A stretch of 64,000 bases of DNA from Persicaria tinctoria (GCA_037127255.1 JBANSL010000003.1:51399814-51463813); one strand, 5' to 3'; positions 1 to 12,047 are shown, counted from the first letter of the stretch. The notes: generated from the letters alone by a model not told the origin. Translations and numbers: made by a program.

Positions 1-852
1 CTGAAGATGCTATTTTACCTATTTTACCTACTGTTGGTATCGACGCCGACACCAAACCCTCGGCGCCGAGACCTGGGCGCATAGAGCTTATATGGGCCGA
101 AATTAATAAGTCTTGGAACCCTAATTTTCATTGTTATTTTTAGTATCTCTTTTATTTAAGATATTTTGGGTAATTTTAGGAGTTTATTTTCATTAATCTT
201 TTATTTATTATTTTATCTAAAAATCAGCCCTAGGTTTTCTATTTAAGCGGCTGATCTCCATTGTAAAGAGGAACACGTTGAATTTTATGAGAAAGGCTCT
301 CTTTTTATGTGAAACACAATGAGTGTTTGTCGATTGAATAGAGTTGTGCTCTTCAATTGAAACTATTGGTATTGATCTAGCTTGGTTTGTTTGTCGTTCA
401 TCAACTTCGCAAGACTTGGTGATCCTAGTATCCACAAGCCCCCTCCTTGTGCCTTCAAGTTGTCCGCTTGATTGCGTAGGGTTGTAGAGGCGGGTTATAT
501 AGTCATTGGTATTTGTTCCTACCTTCTACGGAAGCCTGGGGTCTCTATCTTGTTCTATGCAGATCGTTTTGGTCCTTATCAGGTCGTGTCTTTCATTCAT
601 TCATACAAATTTCGAGTCTTTTGCTACTGTTTTCGAGTCTTGTTTGAGTTCTTGATCGTTCTTGGCTATCTTTTTTAGTTCTTGAATCATCTTGTTGAGT
701 CTTGTTCTTGTCGACATCCAACAACCTTTGGTTCTTGGTGTTTCTTGCATTTCTTGCTTTGTTTCTTTGCTGCCTTCTTGTTTCTTGAGTCTTTCTTTGA
801 GTTTCTTGCTTGTTGTCGAAGATCGGACCATCACACGGCTAACCCCGTATCA
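1..852 (+). repeat. LTR of chromovirus family B (3' part), + orientation
   Basis: This stretch is the reverse-complement counterpart of 5871-6828, which is a complete LTR of the same family. The LTR ends at 852 in CCCGTATCA, matching the CCTCGTATCA end of the other copy. Its 5' end lies outside the window. Immediately after 852 the sequence changes to the gag of element A, so this is a solo LTR or the 3' LTR of an upstream element inserted into A. An open frame runs from 692 across the junction, so its first 50 or so residues are LTR sequence and not gag. Confidence 0.75.
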
Positions 853-1705
853 GAAGATCGGACACATCGCAGCTATACAGCTAAGGAGCAGGTACCAACT
901 ACGCGAGGCAGAGGTCGGAAAGCAGCAGGATGAAGCTGAGAAGCAACTCGGCAACGACCAACAACAAGTCGATGTCGACCAAAATTTGGTCGATGTCGAG
1001 CAAAATCAACTCAAAATCGAGGAACAACTTGGCCAGGATTCGTCTGCACAACACTCCAACTCGAAATCGACTACATTGGTCGATGTCGAGCAACATCAAG
1101 TGGACGTCGAGGAGAATCAACTCTTTGTTCTGGCTCCGAAACAGAAAAAGACGCTTCCTTTCCCTTCCAAGGCGCTAAAAGATCCCACTGCAGGTAGGTT
1201 TAAACGCTTTGTTAAGATGCTTCAAGAACTGAATGTTTCAATTCTTTTTACAGAAGCTCTTCAAGAGATGCCTTCATATGTGAAGTTTCTCAAGGAAATC
1301 CTTAGCAACAAGCGATCTATCTTAGAAATCGCCGGCGAATGCAAAATGATACACTTCCTTGAGAAGAGACTTGACCCTGGTAAGTTTTCTGTTACTGTGG
1401 GATTTGGACAATATAAATATGAGTCCTTGTGTAATTTAGGAGCAAGCGTGAGTATCATGCCCTTATTAATCCGTCGAAAGGTAAAGATAGGGTTCATAGA
1501 GCCTGTGGATGCCAAGCTATACATGGCGAACAATACAGTGGTCATCCATACAGGTATGGTTGAGAATGTCCATGTCCAGGTTGGTAAGTTCTATGTCCCT
1601 ACTGATTTCCTTATTATAGATTGTGTTGAAGATCCTACTAGCCCTACTATTCTTGGTAGACCTTTCTTAGCTACTGTAGATGCCAAGATTAGTGTCAAAA
1701 AGTGA
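853..1705 (+). pseudogene. Athila-like gag C-terminus and retropepsin remnant (element A)
   Basis: The frame is homologous to the gag-pro frame of element G (about 59030-59540): both have the basic stretch before the protease, the FxKMLxxLNV segment, the SYVKFLKEIL segment and the ILGRPFLATVDA motif after the protease. The active-site motif reads NLGAS instead of the usual DLGAS, at 1434-1436, so the catalytic aspartate has been lost by one GAT to AAT change. Between gag and protease lies a linker encoding LVDVEQ-type repeats from TCGATGTCGA DNA. The frame stops at TGA 1703-1705. The 5' part of gag is missing because an LTR is joined at 852/853. No reverse transcriptase follows. It is a dead remnant of a non-autonomous element. 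Confidence 0.8.
960..1120 (+). repeat. TCGATGTCGA-rich coding linker
   Basis: Five or more TCGA(T/C)GTCGA variants sit in this stretch and encode LVDVEQ/QVDVDQ units inside the gag-pro frame of element A. It corresponds in position to the TCGATATCGA linker at 59115-59240 in element G. Confidence 0.8.
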
Positions 1706-2132
1706 TTACTTACCTTCACGATAGGCGACGAGATCTTAGATTTCTCTTTTGGCCCTGCAAAAGAGGAAATTTCATGGCTGGAAGTGAAGAGTATAAGCAC
1801 CCACGGGGTCAAGCAAACAACGGAGGAACGCGCCAAAAATTTACTCGACATCGAGCAAGGCAACTCGACGTCGACCAAACAACTCGATGTCGACCAACCC
1901 AACTCGAAGTCGACTTCCTCTGATGAGTACCAGACTTGCCAAGAGCCTAAGTATAGGGTCCCTGTACTCAACATCGACCAGACCTACTCGATGTCAACCA
2001 ACCCCCTGCCCGAAGATTTCTGTTTTGGGCCCGAAAAGGTAAGTTCATGTATGATCTCAACCCCTCATTTGTCCATTAATAAATTAAATAAATATTTAAG
2101 GGGAGGTAAGGCCCCGTGGAGAGCTAATCTGT
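1706..2132 (+). pseudogene. Post-protease linker region of element A
   Basis: After the TGA at 1703-1705 the same frame resumes and is open to about 2132. It carries a stretch resembling FTIGDEI in G, then LLDIEQ and QLDVDQ units made by TCGATGTCGA/TCGACATCGA motifs at 1845-1995. In a complete Athila element reverse transcriptase would follow here; none is found. The next 300 bases align loosely with the 3' noncoding region of G (shared ACTATAAAATCTAGAGC-type segment near 2305 and 60795). Confidence 0.6.
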
Positions 2133-2457
2133 GAAGGATAAGAGCCGGAAAGAAGAAGAAAGGAAAGGGAGACTATGCAAGCGACCAGCTATCAGCTGAG
2201 CTTGCATACTACAATCTGGTCCTAGATGATCCAGGAGAAGGGCCAAGCACAAGGGGGCCCCACATTGACGGTCCTTAAGCACAAACAGAGAATTCGGCCT
2301 AACGACTCTAAAATCTAGAGCATGTACATAAAACTTTTGAATTTTGGGACTTTGAAACTTCTGGTTTTGGTTTTTGTTTTTGTTTTTGGTTTGGAATGCT
2401 TCATGTGGAATCTTGTCTTCGGAAAAAACTAACAAATTTGCATGTCGAAAGAAACTG

Positions 2458-2637
2458 GAGTCGACCAACCTGGTCGATATCGACTAACCTTAGTCGACAT
2501 CGACTGCTGAGGTGGAAATCGACTAGGGGAGGAGGAAAAGCAAATAGTCGATTTCGATCAAACTTACTCGATATCGAGTAAGTTGGTCGATATCGACCAA
2601 ATTCCCCGACTTCGACCAACACTCTGTTACTCGACAT
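2458..2637 (+). repeat. TCGATATCGA palindrome cluster, 3' noncoding region of element A
   Basis: Three exact TCGATATCGA copies (near 2467, 2568 and 2587) and about six one-mismatch variants lie in 180 bases, each flanked by CT/GT on the left or AG/AC on the right so that the palindrome often extends to 12 bp. Confidence 0.85.
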
Positions 2638-3107
2638 CCCCTGTTTTGCCTCCTCAGCGCGTTATTCGGTGAGCTCTTTCCTTTACCTTTGTTTTATATT
2701 AATTTTATACAGTGGAGTGTTGTGAGCCTAAATTGCCATGGTTTACACTTACTTTTATATCGATTTATGCATGCATTTCATACGTTTTGGTTAGAATAAT
2801 ACAAAATCTGTTTATTTTACACTTATTTGCCAATTATGGAGGTCTACACAAGTTTTTGTTATATTTCGTACAAATCAGACGCACTTTGGAGTTTAAAGGA
2901 GAGTCATGAAGAACCTAAGGATGGTGCAGCCGGAGAAAAGGCCATTTTTCGGCATTCATCATTCTGAATCAAGCTTTAATGTCTTTATGAGAGTTGTAGC
3001 CCTCAAAAGGATCTTTCCAACGCATGGTCATATTCGTCAATCCGACGAACGAGGACACGAGAAAATGCGTTTTAAGAACGGAGCAGAATGCTGGAAGCAA
3101 CAGAGTT

Positions 3108-3408
3108 ACTCGAAATCGACCAAACTTTACTCGACAACTGCTCCAGAGAACGAGATCGAGCACGGGCTGAGCATGGGACCACTCGAGAGAACAAATTCTA
3201 CTCGATGTCGAGGAAACTTCCAGAAGTCCAAAGCCGAGATCGACGAAGAAGCTGAAGACGGAGGAAAGTTGCTCGATATCGAGGAACTCTACTCGATGTC
3301 GAGTAAAAATCAAGTCGACATGCATCCTGGAGGCCGGAATCGAGTTGCTGAGCAGAAGACGAGAAAAGTGCTAGTCGATATCGAGCAATCCTACTCGATA
3401 TCGAGTTG
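3108..3408 (+). repeat. TCGATATCGA palindrome cluster in LTR U3 of element A
   Basis: Exact palindromes occur near 3273, 3374 and 3393, with variants TCGATGTCGA, TCGACATCGA-type and half sites between them. The cluster lies upstream of the TATA box at 3661, in the region expected to control LTR transcription. Confidence 0.8.
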
Positions 3409-3660
3409 ACCCAGAAGCGGATTCTGAGCTTAACTGATATCTTGTTAAGTTTCTATCCCGAATCCGATGGAGATATTTTCGAGACCAAATTCTATCAAGA
3501 ATTATCAAGTTCAAGGAAGATTTATCCACATTAGATATTTTCCTTATTTAATTATTAGATTTATTTCCTTTATTTTATCAAGTTTTGTCTTAGGATTTAG
3601 ATAGATAGAATTAGATAGAAGATATAGTTGTTCCTTTCCTAGATTAGCTACATGGAACAC

Positions 3661-3667
3661 TATAAAT
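3661..3667 (+). promoter_or_regulatory. TATA box of LTR A
   Basis: TATAAAT lies at the same place as in LTR G (56854-56860) and LTR F (44496-44502, reverse strand), just before the conserved AAAGCCTTAGG segment. It is the likely core promoter. Confidence 0.6.
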
Positions 3668-3726
3668 AAAGCCTTAGGGGGCTGATTTTCATTCATTCAA
3701 GCAAAGCCGTCTTCGGGCGCAAGGAG

Positions 3727-3727
<1 letters not shown>

Positions 3728-3772
<45 letters not shown>
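3728..3772. repeat. (GA)n microsatellite in LTR A
   Basis: About 22 uninterrupted GA units. The same place in LTR G (56935-56975 and 63310-63410) is also GA-rich and differs in length between the two LTRs, so this is a length-variable tract of the family. Confidence 0.9.
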
Positions 3773-3775
<3 letters not shown>

Positions 3776-3794
3776 AACATTTAGGAGTTTTAGT

Positions 3795-4535
3795 TTATTC
3801 TAGTCGTTGTCTAAGCTCTCTAGCATAGTGTTGGGGAACAAATATTCTCCTCATAAGTGCTTTCATTTGATCCCATGAAGAGATAGGCGCATCAAGGGCT
3901 CTTCTTCTTTCTTTAACTAGGTTATCCCACAAAATTAAAGCAAAGCCTTGAAATTCTAAATAAGCTAGTTGCACTTTTTTAGTGTCGGAGAAGTTATGAC
4001 AATTCCATATTTGATCCATTTTAGTTCCTCAATCAATATAAGCATCTGGATAAGTCTTACCATCAAATTGAGGGATCTTTACCTTTACCTTACCTATGTA
4101 GTCCTGATCAGGCTCTCTAGGTGCTCTGTATTGGTATCGACCTCCTCTACCATTCCACCTAGGACGTTGCTCCCAATGCTCCTCTTCTTGGAAGTCGTCA
4201 TCGTACTCTGAGAAGTAGTAATCCTCCTGGAACCTCCGACCTCTCCCTCTTCCTCTTCCTTTTCGCTGGGCATTAACAAACCCATTATTTCTATCATACC
4301 TCTCCCCTCGTGGAGAGTCGTTCTCATCAAATAAAGGGTTATCGACATTAGGATTAGGATTGTTTACTTCCCTTTCATCGTGAGGCGCCTCGTCACGCCT
4401 TGGATTACCTCGTCCACCTATGGTATTAGATACGCTCGGCCTTGCTTCCACGGCAGCAATCCTTTCCATTGCCTGCGTCAAGGTGGCAGCAAGGGTGGCT
4501 ATGTTGTTGTTCATATTGTTGAACATAGTGGCCAA
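3795..4535 (-). pseudogene. Chromovirus-type gag, interrupted by a stop
   Basis: Translation gives an N-terminal segment starting MATMFNNMNNN, an acidic and RG-rich stretch, then the conserved gag core: KVKIPQFDGK, MDQIWNCHNFS, LEFQGFALILWD, MKALMRRIFVPQHY. This matches the retrotransposon gag domain of plant chromoviruses. An in-frame TGA at 4031-4029 falls where the family normally has tryptophan (DAYID-W-), so one base change separates it from an open frame. The 3' side is truncated near 3795 at the boundary with LTR A. No nucleocapsid zinc knuckle remains. Confidence 0.8.
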
Positions 4536-5855
4536 TTCGGGTGCAAGTGTGGAGGTATTGTTGGAGTTGTTTCCGTTGTTTCCATTGTTATCTTGATTGT
4601 AGACATGGAAAATAAAACAAACAAAGAACTATGTAAAGGCTAGAGAAAAATATAAACAATCTCGCAAGTGTTTCGCTCACACTCCCTCTCTAATTGGTAT
4701 GTCACGCTTGTTGTTTCAATCCGCCTTGGGAAAATCTACACTCAAGCTAAAACCTAGCAATGAAGATATGTATATGAGAGATCAAGAGAATAAATAAAGA
4801 CAAAGGCAAGGGCACTCGAGAAAGATGGGGAGTACTCCACAATGCAAGAGAAAGCACTCGACAGTAGCTATGAGCACTCGACATAAAACAAAAGCAAGCA
4901 AGAGTACTCAATATAGGAAAAAGTACTCGACAATGGGCACAAAATCACTCGACGGTAGAGAAGAGTACTCGATAAACACCAAATAAATAAGAAAAGAGAC
5001 TAATTTTGTGGAAAAGAAATGAAACTAAAAGAAAACTTGGAAATTTACCTCTTTTGATTTGAAACCTCGAGTTAGGATGTTGTAGTTGCAAGGTAGGGTT
5101 TCAAGTTTTGTGTTTGTGTGGGAGGTAAGGATGAATGTCGACTAGGGCTTGATAGGATCACCAAATTTGTCCCTTTGGAAGCTTTCTTGCACTAGATCAA
5201 CAAATCTCTTTTTTTTTAACATACTTTTGCCCCTAGTGAATTTTATCCTTCTAGGTCCAAGCTTTGAATGTCTCTTCTTCTTTTTTGGAGATTTTTCGAA
5301 CTGATTTTTTTTAACCTAAGGCAAGAAAGACAATAATGAAAAAAAGGACTCGAAAGTTATAAAACTATGGTGAATGATATACAATTTAGCCCTTTATGAA
5401 ATATATATAGGTGAGGTTTAATTTGGCTAACTTTGGTAAGTAGATCTATCTAAGCCTTTTATAATCTATGATAGATAATAGGACTATATCTACCACAAAA
5501 TCAGAATTTAAATAAGGCAATTAAAATAGATAGATCAAAAGATGGAACAAGATAGAACAACAAATTAGGATTAGGAAGCTTGGCCGAAATCGACTAGGGA
5601 GGCTTCCTTGTATGCCGTCGACTATGGTGTTGCAAGGGCGATGCACACACAATGGTGGTCGACTGCATGAGGGTCTCGGCTAGGCTATGTATCTTTAGGC
5701 TAAGCAACCACAACTATGACAAACAAGAAAAGAGGTTAGTGCAATCAAAATTAAAGATTCAAGAAGTAAAACACCAAAACAAAGAAAGCCTCTATTTTTG
5801 TAGGGTTTTTATGTTTATGAAAATAAAAGACACTACTTTGATGTTAGAAACCTAA

Positions 5856-5867
5856 GCTCTTATACCA
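5856..5867 (-). other. Primer-binding site of element B (initiator tRNA-Met)
   Basis: The reverse complement reads TGGTATAAGAGC, one base from the standard TGGTATCAGAGC complementary to initiator tRNA-Met. It lies 3 bases inside the LTR end, as expected. Confidence 0.8.
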
Positions 5868-5870
5868 ATT

Positions 5871-6828
5871 TGATACGAGGTTAGCCGCAGGATGGCCCGA
5901 TCTTCGACAATCAAACAAGAAACTCAAGAACGGAAGCAAGAAACGAACAAGACTCGACAAGAAAGCAAAGAACGCCACAAAAAATTAAAGAAAGACACAA
6001 GATTGGACTCAATATCGACAAAGACAACAAGAACCGAATGGAACTCGATGTCGACAACAAGAAAGAAAGCAAGAATCGATTAAATGCAATTAAAGAGTCG
6101 AAATTGATAATACACACGACCGATAAGGATTGATTCGAACTGTGTAGAACGAGATGAAGACCCTAGGCCTCCGTAGAGGGTAGGAACTAAACACCAACGA
6201 CTACACAACCCGCCTCTATAACCTTACACAACCAAGCGGACAACTTGGAGGCACAAGGAGGGCACTTGTGGATACCAGGATCACCAAGCTCTCGCGAGGT
6301 TGATGAACTCAAAGCAAACCAAGCTGAGATCAATACCAATCTGCAATCGATGAGTCACGCTTCTAATCGATCGACTTTCACTCATGTGTTTCACACAAAA
6401 AGAGAGACTTTCATAAAATTCAACGTGATTGTTCTACAAGGATGGATCGGCATTATATAACCCTAACAGGGGTTGATGGGCCGAAATTGATAAAAAGAAA
6501 CAACTTAAAGAAATTAATAAAAATACCCCTGAAGTTTCCTAAAATAACTTAAGTAGAAATAATGCTAAAAATGGAAATAAAATAAGGTCCAAGACTTAAG
6601 TAAATTCGGCAATACACTAGGCTAAGGGGGTTCGGCCTCTTGTATCCCAATGCACATGTAAGTCTTCATTGGTGGCTTCGGGAGTTGAATCGTGCTCGAG
6701 AAAAAAGCATGACTCACAAACATGAATGAGTCGCGTTGAAGCTTCTTAGCTCGGGCTCGAGTCATTGGTCTTTCTCCAAGTCTGCTAGGCGTGTTATATT
6801 AGGAGGTGTACAAGATGGTCCCGCATCA
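5871..6828 (-). repeat. 5' LTR of element B
   Basis: On the minus strand it begins TGATGCGGGACC (6828) and ends CCTCGTATCA (5871), 958 bp, next to the PBS. It is the inverted counterpart of 1-852. It contains a few TCGA motifs (for example TCGATGTCGA near 6046). Confidence 0.85.
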
Positions 6829-8572
6829 CTTTTTGTGTATGTTTATGCATTGAGGACAATGTAACATGTAAGTGGGGGGGGGGGGGGTGAAGTGAATTAG
6901 TTAGTTAGATTAGTTCATGTTTATTTTTAGTTTTGTGTTTAGATTTCTAGTTTTTTAATTTATTTATTTTTGAAAATTATGTAGTTCATGCATCATGTTT
7001 ATTTTATTTGTTCTATAAAATTTCAAAAATGAAAAAATAATTTGAAAAATGTCGGAAAAAATAAAATATTTAGTCTCATGCATTGCATATTGTGTTATCA
7101 AAGATACCCATCTAATTTGAGTTTGTCCTATTTAACTTTATACGGGCATGATCTTATAAATCCCATGGAATTCTGGAATGATTTAACCTTGTCTTTAAAT
7201 TTTTTTTTAAGTGAAATATGATTTCGCATAGGTAATTGAGCATGTATGATCTAAGTTTGTGAGCATGCTTGATTTTCATCAAAAATTTGTCCTTTGAGAT
7301 ATTTTTGGCCTTATAAGGGATACATCTATATTCCTTTTTCTTTTCTTGTGTGATTTACTCTTCCTATGCATTTATCATTCAGTATTACCATGGTTATCTA
7401 TTTTCAAGACCGATTATATACATGATCATTGCTTGGTAAGTTCAAATGATGGAGGCAACCTTTTAGCCACATTTTATCCATGTCTACCATATGTTATATC
7501 TTGCTTTGAAGCCAATTTGAGCCTTTAGCCTATTTTATTTGTAGCTCCACAAATTTGCATTATTCTTAGCCTCTGATAAGCCTTACCCTTATTCCGGGGA
7601 AATTGAGATTTTGAGTGGGTTATGAAATCTATTTTGGAGTTTAGGAGAAAAGAAGCTAAACTGTGAGTTTTATGGTTTATGGTTTTGAGAAGATGTAATC
7701 TTATGTGCTTATTAGTTCCCTCATTTTTATGCATTTATTCCTATTGTATGTCGGCTCAATTAAAAAAAAAAGAAAAAAGCTGAAAGAAAAAGAAAAAAAA
7801 GGAGAAAAAGAAAAAAAGAAAAAGAGCCAAGTTTATTTATTTTTGCATAATGAGGAAGAATTTTAATTATGTGGGTTGACAGTTAGATTGGTTGGGTGTT
7901 GTAGATTGCATGAGTATGTGATGATGAGCATATGAGATGATGAATATGAGTATGTGATGACGAGTATGAGATTGATGATGATTATGGGTTTATTGATATA
8001 TGTTGAGAGATGTTGTGTTTATGAGAGCATGAGTATTATTGAGTTGTTTTGAGTTATGTTGTGAGTTGTTGGAATCTTATTTTCCCAGAATTTATAGCAC
8101 CACATGACCAAATACAATTCTTTGCCCTTATGTTTATTTACCAAGCCCCATTACAACCCCGTCGAATGGAATCTTCTATGAAGGTTTCCATTGAGTGAAA
8201 GTCCTCTTGCTGTTCTTATTTTTGCATTGATGTATCCGGTGGAGATTTTCTGATATAAATGTCAATATTCTAGTTGATGCTTGTAAATGGAATCGAGGTG
8301 ATTGTATGCTTAAAGCCTAAACACATGGGAGTGAGAGATACACATTATCATTGGTGAGGTTGGATTTTTGAGCATGCAAGCAACTTGATCACATATATAT
8401 ACATGTTATGACGTTTATATGTACGTCTTGATTATATTTGCACTATTGGTGATGTTGCTTTTGATGAGTAAAACTGTGAAAGGATCTCCTGTGGGATGCA
8501 TAGATGATGTTTTTGTCTTATGGTTGCTTGAGGACAAGCAAGAGTTAAGTGTGTGTGTGTGGGGGGGGGGGT
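6829..8572 (+). mobile_element. 3' noncoding internal region of Athila-like element D
   Basis: No coding potential is seen. The stretch starts with TTGAGGACAATG followed by a G run (6874-6887), contains an A/G-rich tract at 7760-7835, short TGAGTATGTGATGA-type repeats at 7905-8000, and ends with TTGAGGACAAGCA plus GT and G runs directly before an LTR at 8573. This order is that of the Athila 3' region, also seen in element G. The 5' part of D is missing; the LTR of B abuts it at 6828. Confidence 0.7.
8541..8572 (+). other. Polypurine tract of element D
   Basis: A (GT)n stretch and 11 consecutive G (8561-8571) sit directly before the LTR start at 8573, where plus-strand synthesis should be primed. 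Confidence 0.7.
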
Positions 8573-9820
8573 TGATAATGCATATTTCTTATAGGCATTA
8601 TAGGTATTTCTTATTGCATTTAGATAGGAGTTTTGCATAGGTTTTAGTCTAGTTTCATATCTTGCTTGTGAAGTATTTGAGTTCGGAATCTACGTCTTTT
8701 TATTGTTCATTCTGAAGAATTACATTCAGACCTTGGAAGAGATCTTGGAACAGCTTAAGAGACATGTTTTGGAGCATATGGAGGATAAAGGAAACATAGT
8801 ACTAAAGAAAGAAGGAAAATTCGTCACTGCATATGGCGGCGCCCTCCGTGCTTTAGGTGGTGCCCGCCATGACCCCGTGTCCAGCGATTACGATTTGGAT
8901 CCGAAGATTCTATTTCCTATTATATTATTATTATATTTCTAGTGTTTGCACGACTCTTTATTAGGTTTTATTGGTTTGTTCCATCCGTGTGTGGCATAGT
9001 ATTGTGAGGCAATGAACACAATTAGAGATAAGAGAGGTGTTTGGCTTATGAGTTGCTAAACTCATAGATTCACTTGTGATTCGAAGACATGGCCGAATAG
9101 ATTGTGAGGATTTGATTCTATTTAGTTATTCATATTTATATTTATCATCTTGTGCATATTCTATATTTGTGTTCCTTTCTATGATTGATCACCATGTTAG
9201 AAATTGCATCTAAGCTATGAATTGTGATCTTGATAGCAAACGAAGGTATTGAAGTAGTGATATTTCTTTGTCTTTATAGTGGATGATTTCGATTGATCTA
9301 TATTGGTGAGTGTCAGTTAGGTTTGATGTCGGCTTGCGCCTATTTGTCTTAATTGTATCGAATCAATATGCCAATTTGTCTAATTACTTGAATCCTTCAC
9401 GCTATTCTTTAGTGATATTGAATAAGATGATTGTATCCTTGCGGATCCTTCAACTTTAGTCAAGTAGATATATGCTTATTAATAATTAATAAATCAATCC
9501 TATGACCATGAATCTCAACCATTGTCAGAAAATTACAGGTGAAATATCTTCTCTACTTTATTATCAATTCGCTTTGCAATCATAAAGTTGGTTACTTTAC
9601 TTCCTTATCAATTTGTCATAAATCATTGTTTTGTTATAAGAGTCTTTGGTAAGAGTTATTGAGTAGTTAATCGCTTCTCCTTGTGGCTTCGACTCCAAAC
9701 TTTATTGTTATACTAGTAGTTGTTTGGTTTATCAATTCATTGATTCACTAATCTATTGCTTTTGTGCTTTAAGTTTGGATTTTATTACTATTTGGCAAAA
9801 GGCGAAAGTGCCATCGACGT
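8573..9820 (+). repeat. 3' LTR of Athila-like element D
   Basis: It begins TGATAATGCATATTTC, a typical Athila LTR start, right after the polypurine tract, and contains the usual LTR segments (the GAAGAGATCTTGGA region near 8735 and the GTGGCTTCGACTCC region near 9685). Short open frames inside it, such as 8703-8942, are not genes. The 3' boundary is estimated from where LINE sequence starts; no PBS follows. Confidence 0.65.
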
Positions 9821-9870
9821 TCGTCCCGCACCAGCACTGTAGTAGTTCTTTGGATATAAAAGGGGGTGTT

Positions 9871-10820
9871 ACAAAGGTATACACACTCCCATGGACTGTG
9901 TCTTTTGTAACTCCACGGAGGAAGACCTTATCCACTTTCTAATGGAGTGTCCGACAACATTACGAATGATAGGCTCATTGGACATGAAAATTTAGCGACA
10001 AATTAGAAATACCAACAAAAGCAACAAAAGTATAAAGACCGTCACCAACGAACTTTTCCGACAACTTAGCTCTGAACAAAAAGCCACTATTTCCTTCTCC
10101 TGGTGGAGTATTTGGACTAAAAGAAACAAGATCATATTTGAAAATCAAAGCGTAAGAACAATAGATGAAGTGATTGAAACAATTCATCAAATGAAAAACT
10201 GGAAAAAAAATCCAAACAGGATAACCTAGATGAAAAAGACGTAAATCGTAATCACAAGAACAATCAAACCAAAGAGTAACCCTCGCCAAAGAAACGTCAT
10301 TATGGCGTAAACCAGATGAAGGTAGTTTCAAGCTCAATTTTAATGGTGCTAAAATATCTTGTAGTTGTGCTTCTACAAGTTTCTTGATTAGACATGGCAA
10401 ATGAAGATTGATCGCTTGAAATGCCAAAAGATGTGATAAGGTGTCGACATTACAAGCTGAGGTGGTTGCATTGCATCTCGGATTGGTGGAATCTCGGAAG
10501 AGAGGGATTCAAAGACTTGATGTGGAAGGTGATTGTCTTTCAATTGTGAATGCGGTCAAGGGAGCATGATTGACCCCTTGGGAGATCGAAATGCTTATTT
10601 CGGATGCTCTTCGTTTGCTCGGTTCCTTTGAGATAGTCTCCGTCTCCCACGTCTTCACGGAGGCCAATAGGGCAACCGATAGTCTTGCCCACTTAGCCTT
10701 GAATTCCGCTTCTTCCCCATGGAGTCCCGACCTTGTGTTTTAGACTCTTAAGGATGCCCTTGGGTGGTGGTGGTACAACCGGGAGGACACATCTTAAATT
10801 TTTGCGTAACCAAAAAAAAA
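9871..10820 (+). pseudogene. L1-type LINE 3' end: zf-RVT and RNase H remnant
   Basis: Shifting frames give a zinc-binding segment of plant LINE reverse transcriptases (CVFCNSTEEDLIHFLMECP near 9895), then the RNase H-like C-terminal domain (LNFNGAK near 10335, TLQAEVVALHLGL near 10450, VEGDCLSIVNAV near 10530, and EANRATDSLAH near 10665). Several in-frame stops and shifts are present, so it is dead. A poly(A) run at 10809-10819 marks the 3' end. Confidence 0.75.
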
Positions 10821-12047
10821 ACTGACGAGACAAGCCTTTATTCGCAATTGCTCGATTGGTGTCTCTGCCGACTACTAAAGCAAAAAGATCTCTTTAGAGA
10901 TTTTGGAGGAACCTCTTTACGAGGCCGGAGTACACCGTCACCGTCCAAATTCGGCTCCGGAAGACCACCCTAGCGGGTAAACTACCTCTTTGGAGGCTTA
11001 AAACCCACCTCTTCGGAGGCCTGAAAAATTTCTCCTCTCTCAAGTTCTCTTGGTTGAGGGAATCCCGACTCCGGCTTCGGTCATTAGACTCTGGCTTCGG
11101 CCGCCTTGACTCGACTTTGGTCACCTCAGCGCTACCGTGGTTTCGCCAGACCCACGTTCCGAGAAACCCTTTATCTGAGTTTCTTGCTTGGATTTTACCA
11201 AAATATAAAATTGTTTTGGGGCTTTTTGTTGATTCTGGGTTTTCCCCCCGTATCTTCAATTGCCTTGGGTAATTTTGTGTGTAAACTCTGTTTTCTATCC
11301 AGAGCGTGTTGCTTCGAATACCTCGGCATCCGTCGTTCCTAGTTCCCGCTAGCGTGGTCGGGATGCCTTCACTTCGGAGGAGTCGGGGGCCCTATCTCTT
11401 GGTTTCCTCATCGGTCGTCGGCCTGGAGGTGGCGGATTGGTCGTTTTCCCTTCCTCCTCCTCGTTATTCATCTTTAATTTCGCGCAAAATAGTAGCCATC
11501 GCTGGTGGTGGCTCCTTCAATATCGTCACCGGAGTTCTGGCTTGGTCTCTCGGCCGCCGGCGTCTTCATCTGATGGTTTCGAGGGCTCTGAATCCAGCCA
11601 TCTTGCTCCGGGCTCTCGGATCTGGTCTCCCACTCTTTCTCCGGGTGGGCTTATCGACGCCCTTGGCTGTTATTTCCAATTGGGCTTGCGTCGTCGATTG
11701 CCTTGCACTCCTCCTCGGTCGTCTCGGTTGCCCTTGAAAACCGCAGTCTAGAACCCCCGGTCCAGTCCGGCCCTGTGCTAGCCGTCGCCGATGGCCTTCT
11801 GGCCCGGGTGGCACCGTCGGAAACCTGCTCGCTCCTCTTTCGCTCCTCTCTCACGTTCAGTGGTTGGCAGCGGCAATAACTTGCTTGTCTTTGTTTGCAA
11901 GATCGAACAATCTGGCTTTCCCCCTTAGGCCCGGGTGTGTGCTTTGGGCCCAAGGTCTTGCCTTGGGCCGGAAGCTGGCCCGAGAAAATAAAAGAAAAAA
12001 AATAAAAACATATAGTGTTTGGAATTATCTGTTTATATCATCAATTA
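10821..12047. other. Unassigned GC-rich block
   Basis: The region is GC-rich, unlike its flanks, with several overlapping open frames on both strands (for example 11306-11737 +), none of which I recognise. Near 10895-11030 there are small palindromes of the type CCTCTTTACGAGG, CCTCTTTGGAGG and CCTCTTCGGAGG. It ends in an A-rich tail at 11985-12008, suggesting a retroposed or LINE-derived sequence. I found no gene. Confidence 0.3.

Larger units (their letters stand above)
2718..3804 (+). repeat. 3' LTR of element A, truncated
   Basis: The LTR begins TGTTGTGAGCC, the same start as the LTRs of element G at 55900 and 62272, and follows their order: a U3 segment, a palindrome cluster at 3108-3408, a TATA box at 3661-3667 (TATAAAT), the CCTTAGGGGGCTGATTTTC segment and a GA-rich tract. 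It breaks off at about 3804, where reverse-strand element B begins. The sequence just before 2718 matches the region before the first polypurine-like motif of G (about 61030), so 1.2 kb of 3' noncoding sequence is deleted from A. Confidence 0.85.
3805..6828 (-). mobile_element. Truncated chromovirus-type LTR element B, reverse strand
   Basis: Reading on the minus strand, the order is LTR (6828 to 5871), initiator tRNA-Met PBS (5867-5856), a roughly 1.3-kb leader, then gag (4535 to 3795). The element is cut off inside gag where LTR A ends, so protease, pol and the second LTR are missing. The leader at 4810-4985 holds many ACTCGAC-type short motifs. A family-B LTR in the opposite orientation lies at 1-852, so the pair forms a large inverted repeat. 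Confidence 0.75.

Noticed and set aside
692..852. N-terminal extension of the gag-pro frame of element A
   Set aside because: The first 50 residues are encoded by LTR sequence of family B; the frame is open across the junction by chance.
8703..8942. 79-codon open frame near 8.7 kb
   Set aside because: It lies inside the LTR of element D, in a segment typical of Athila LTRs, and has no protein homology that I recognise.
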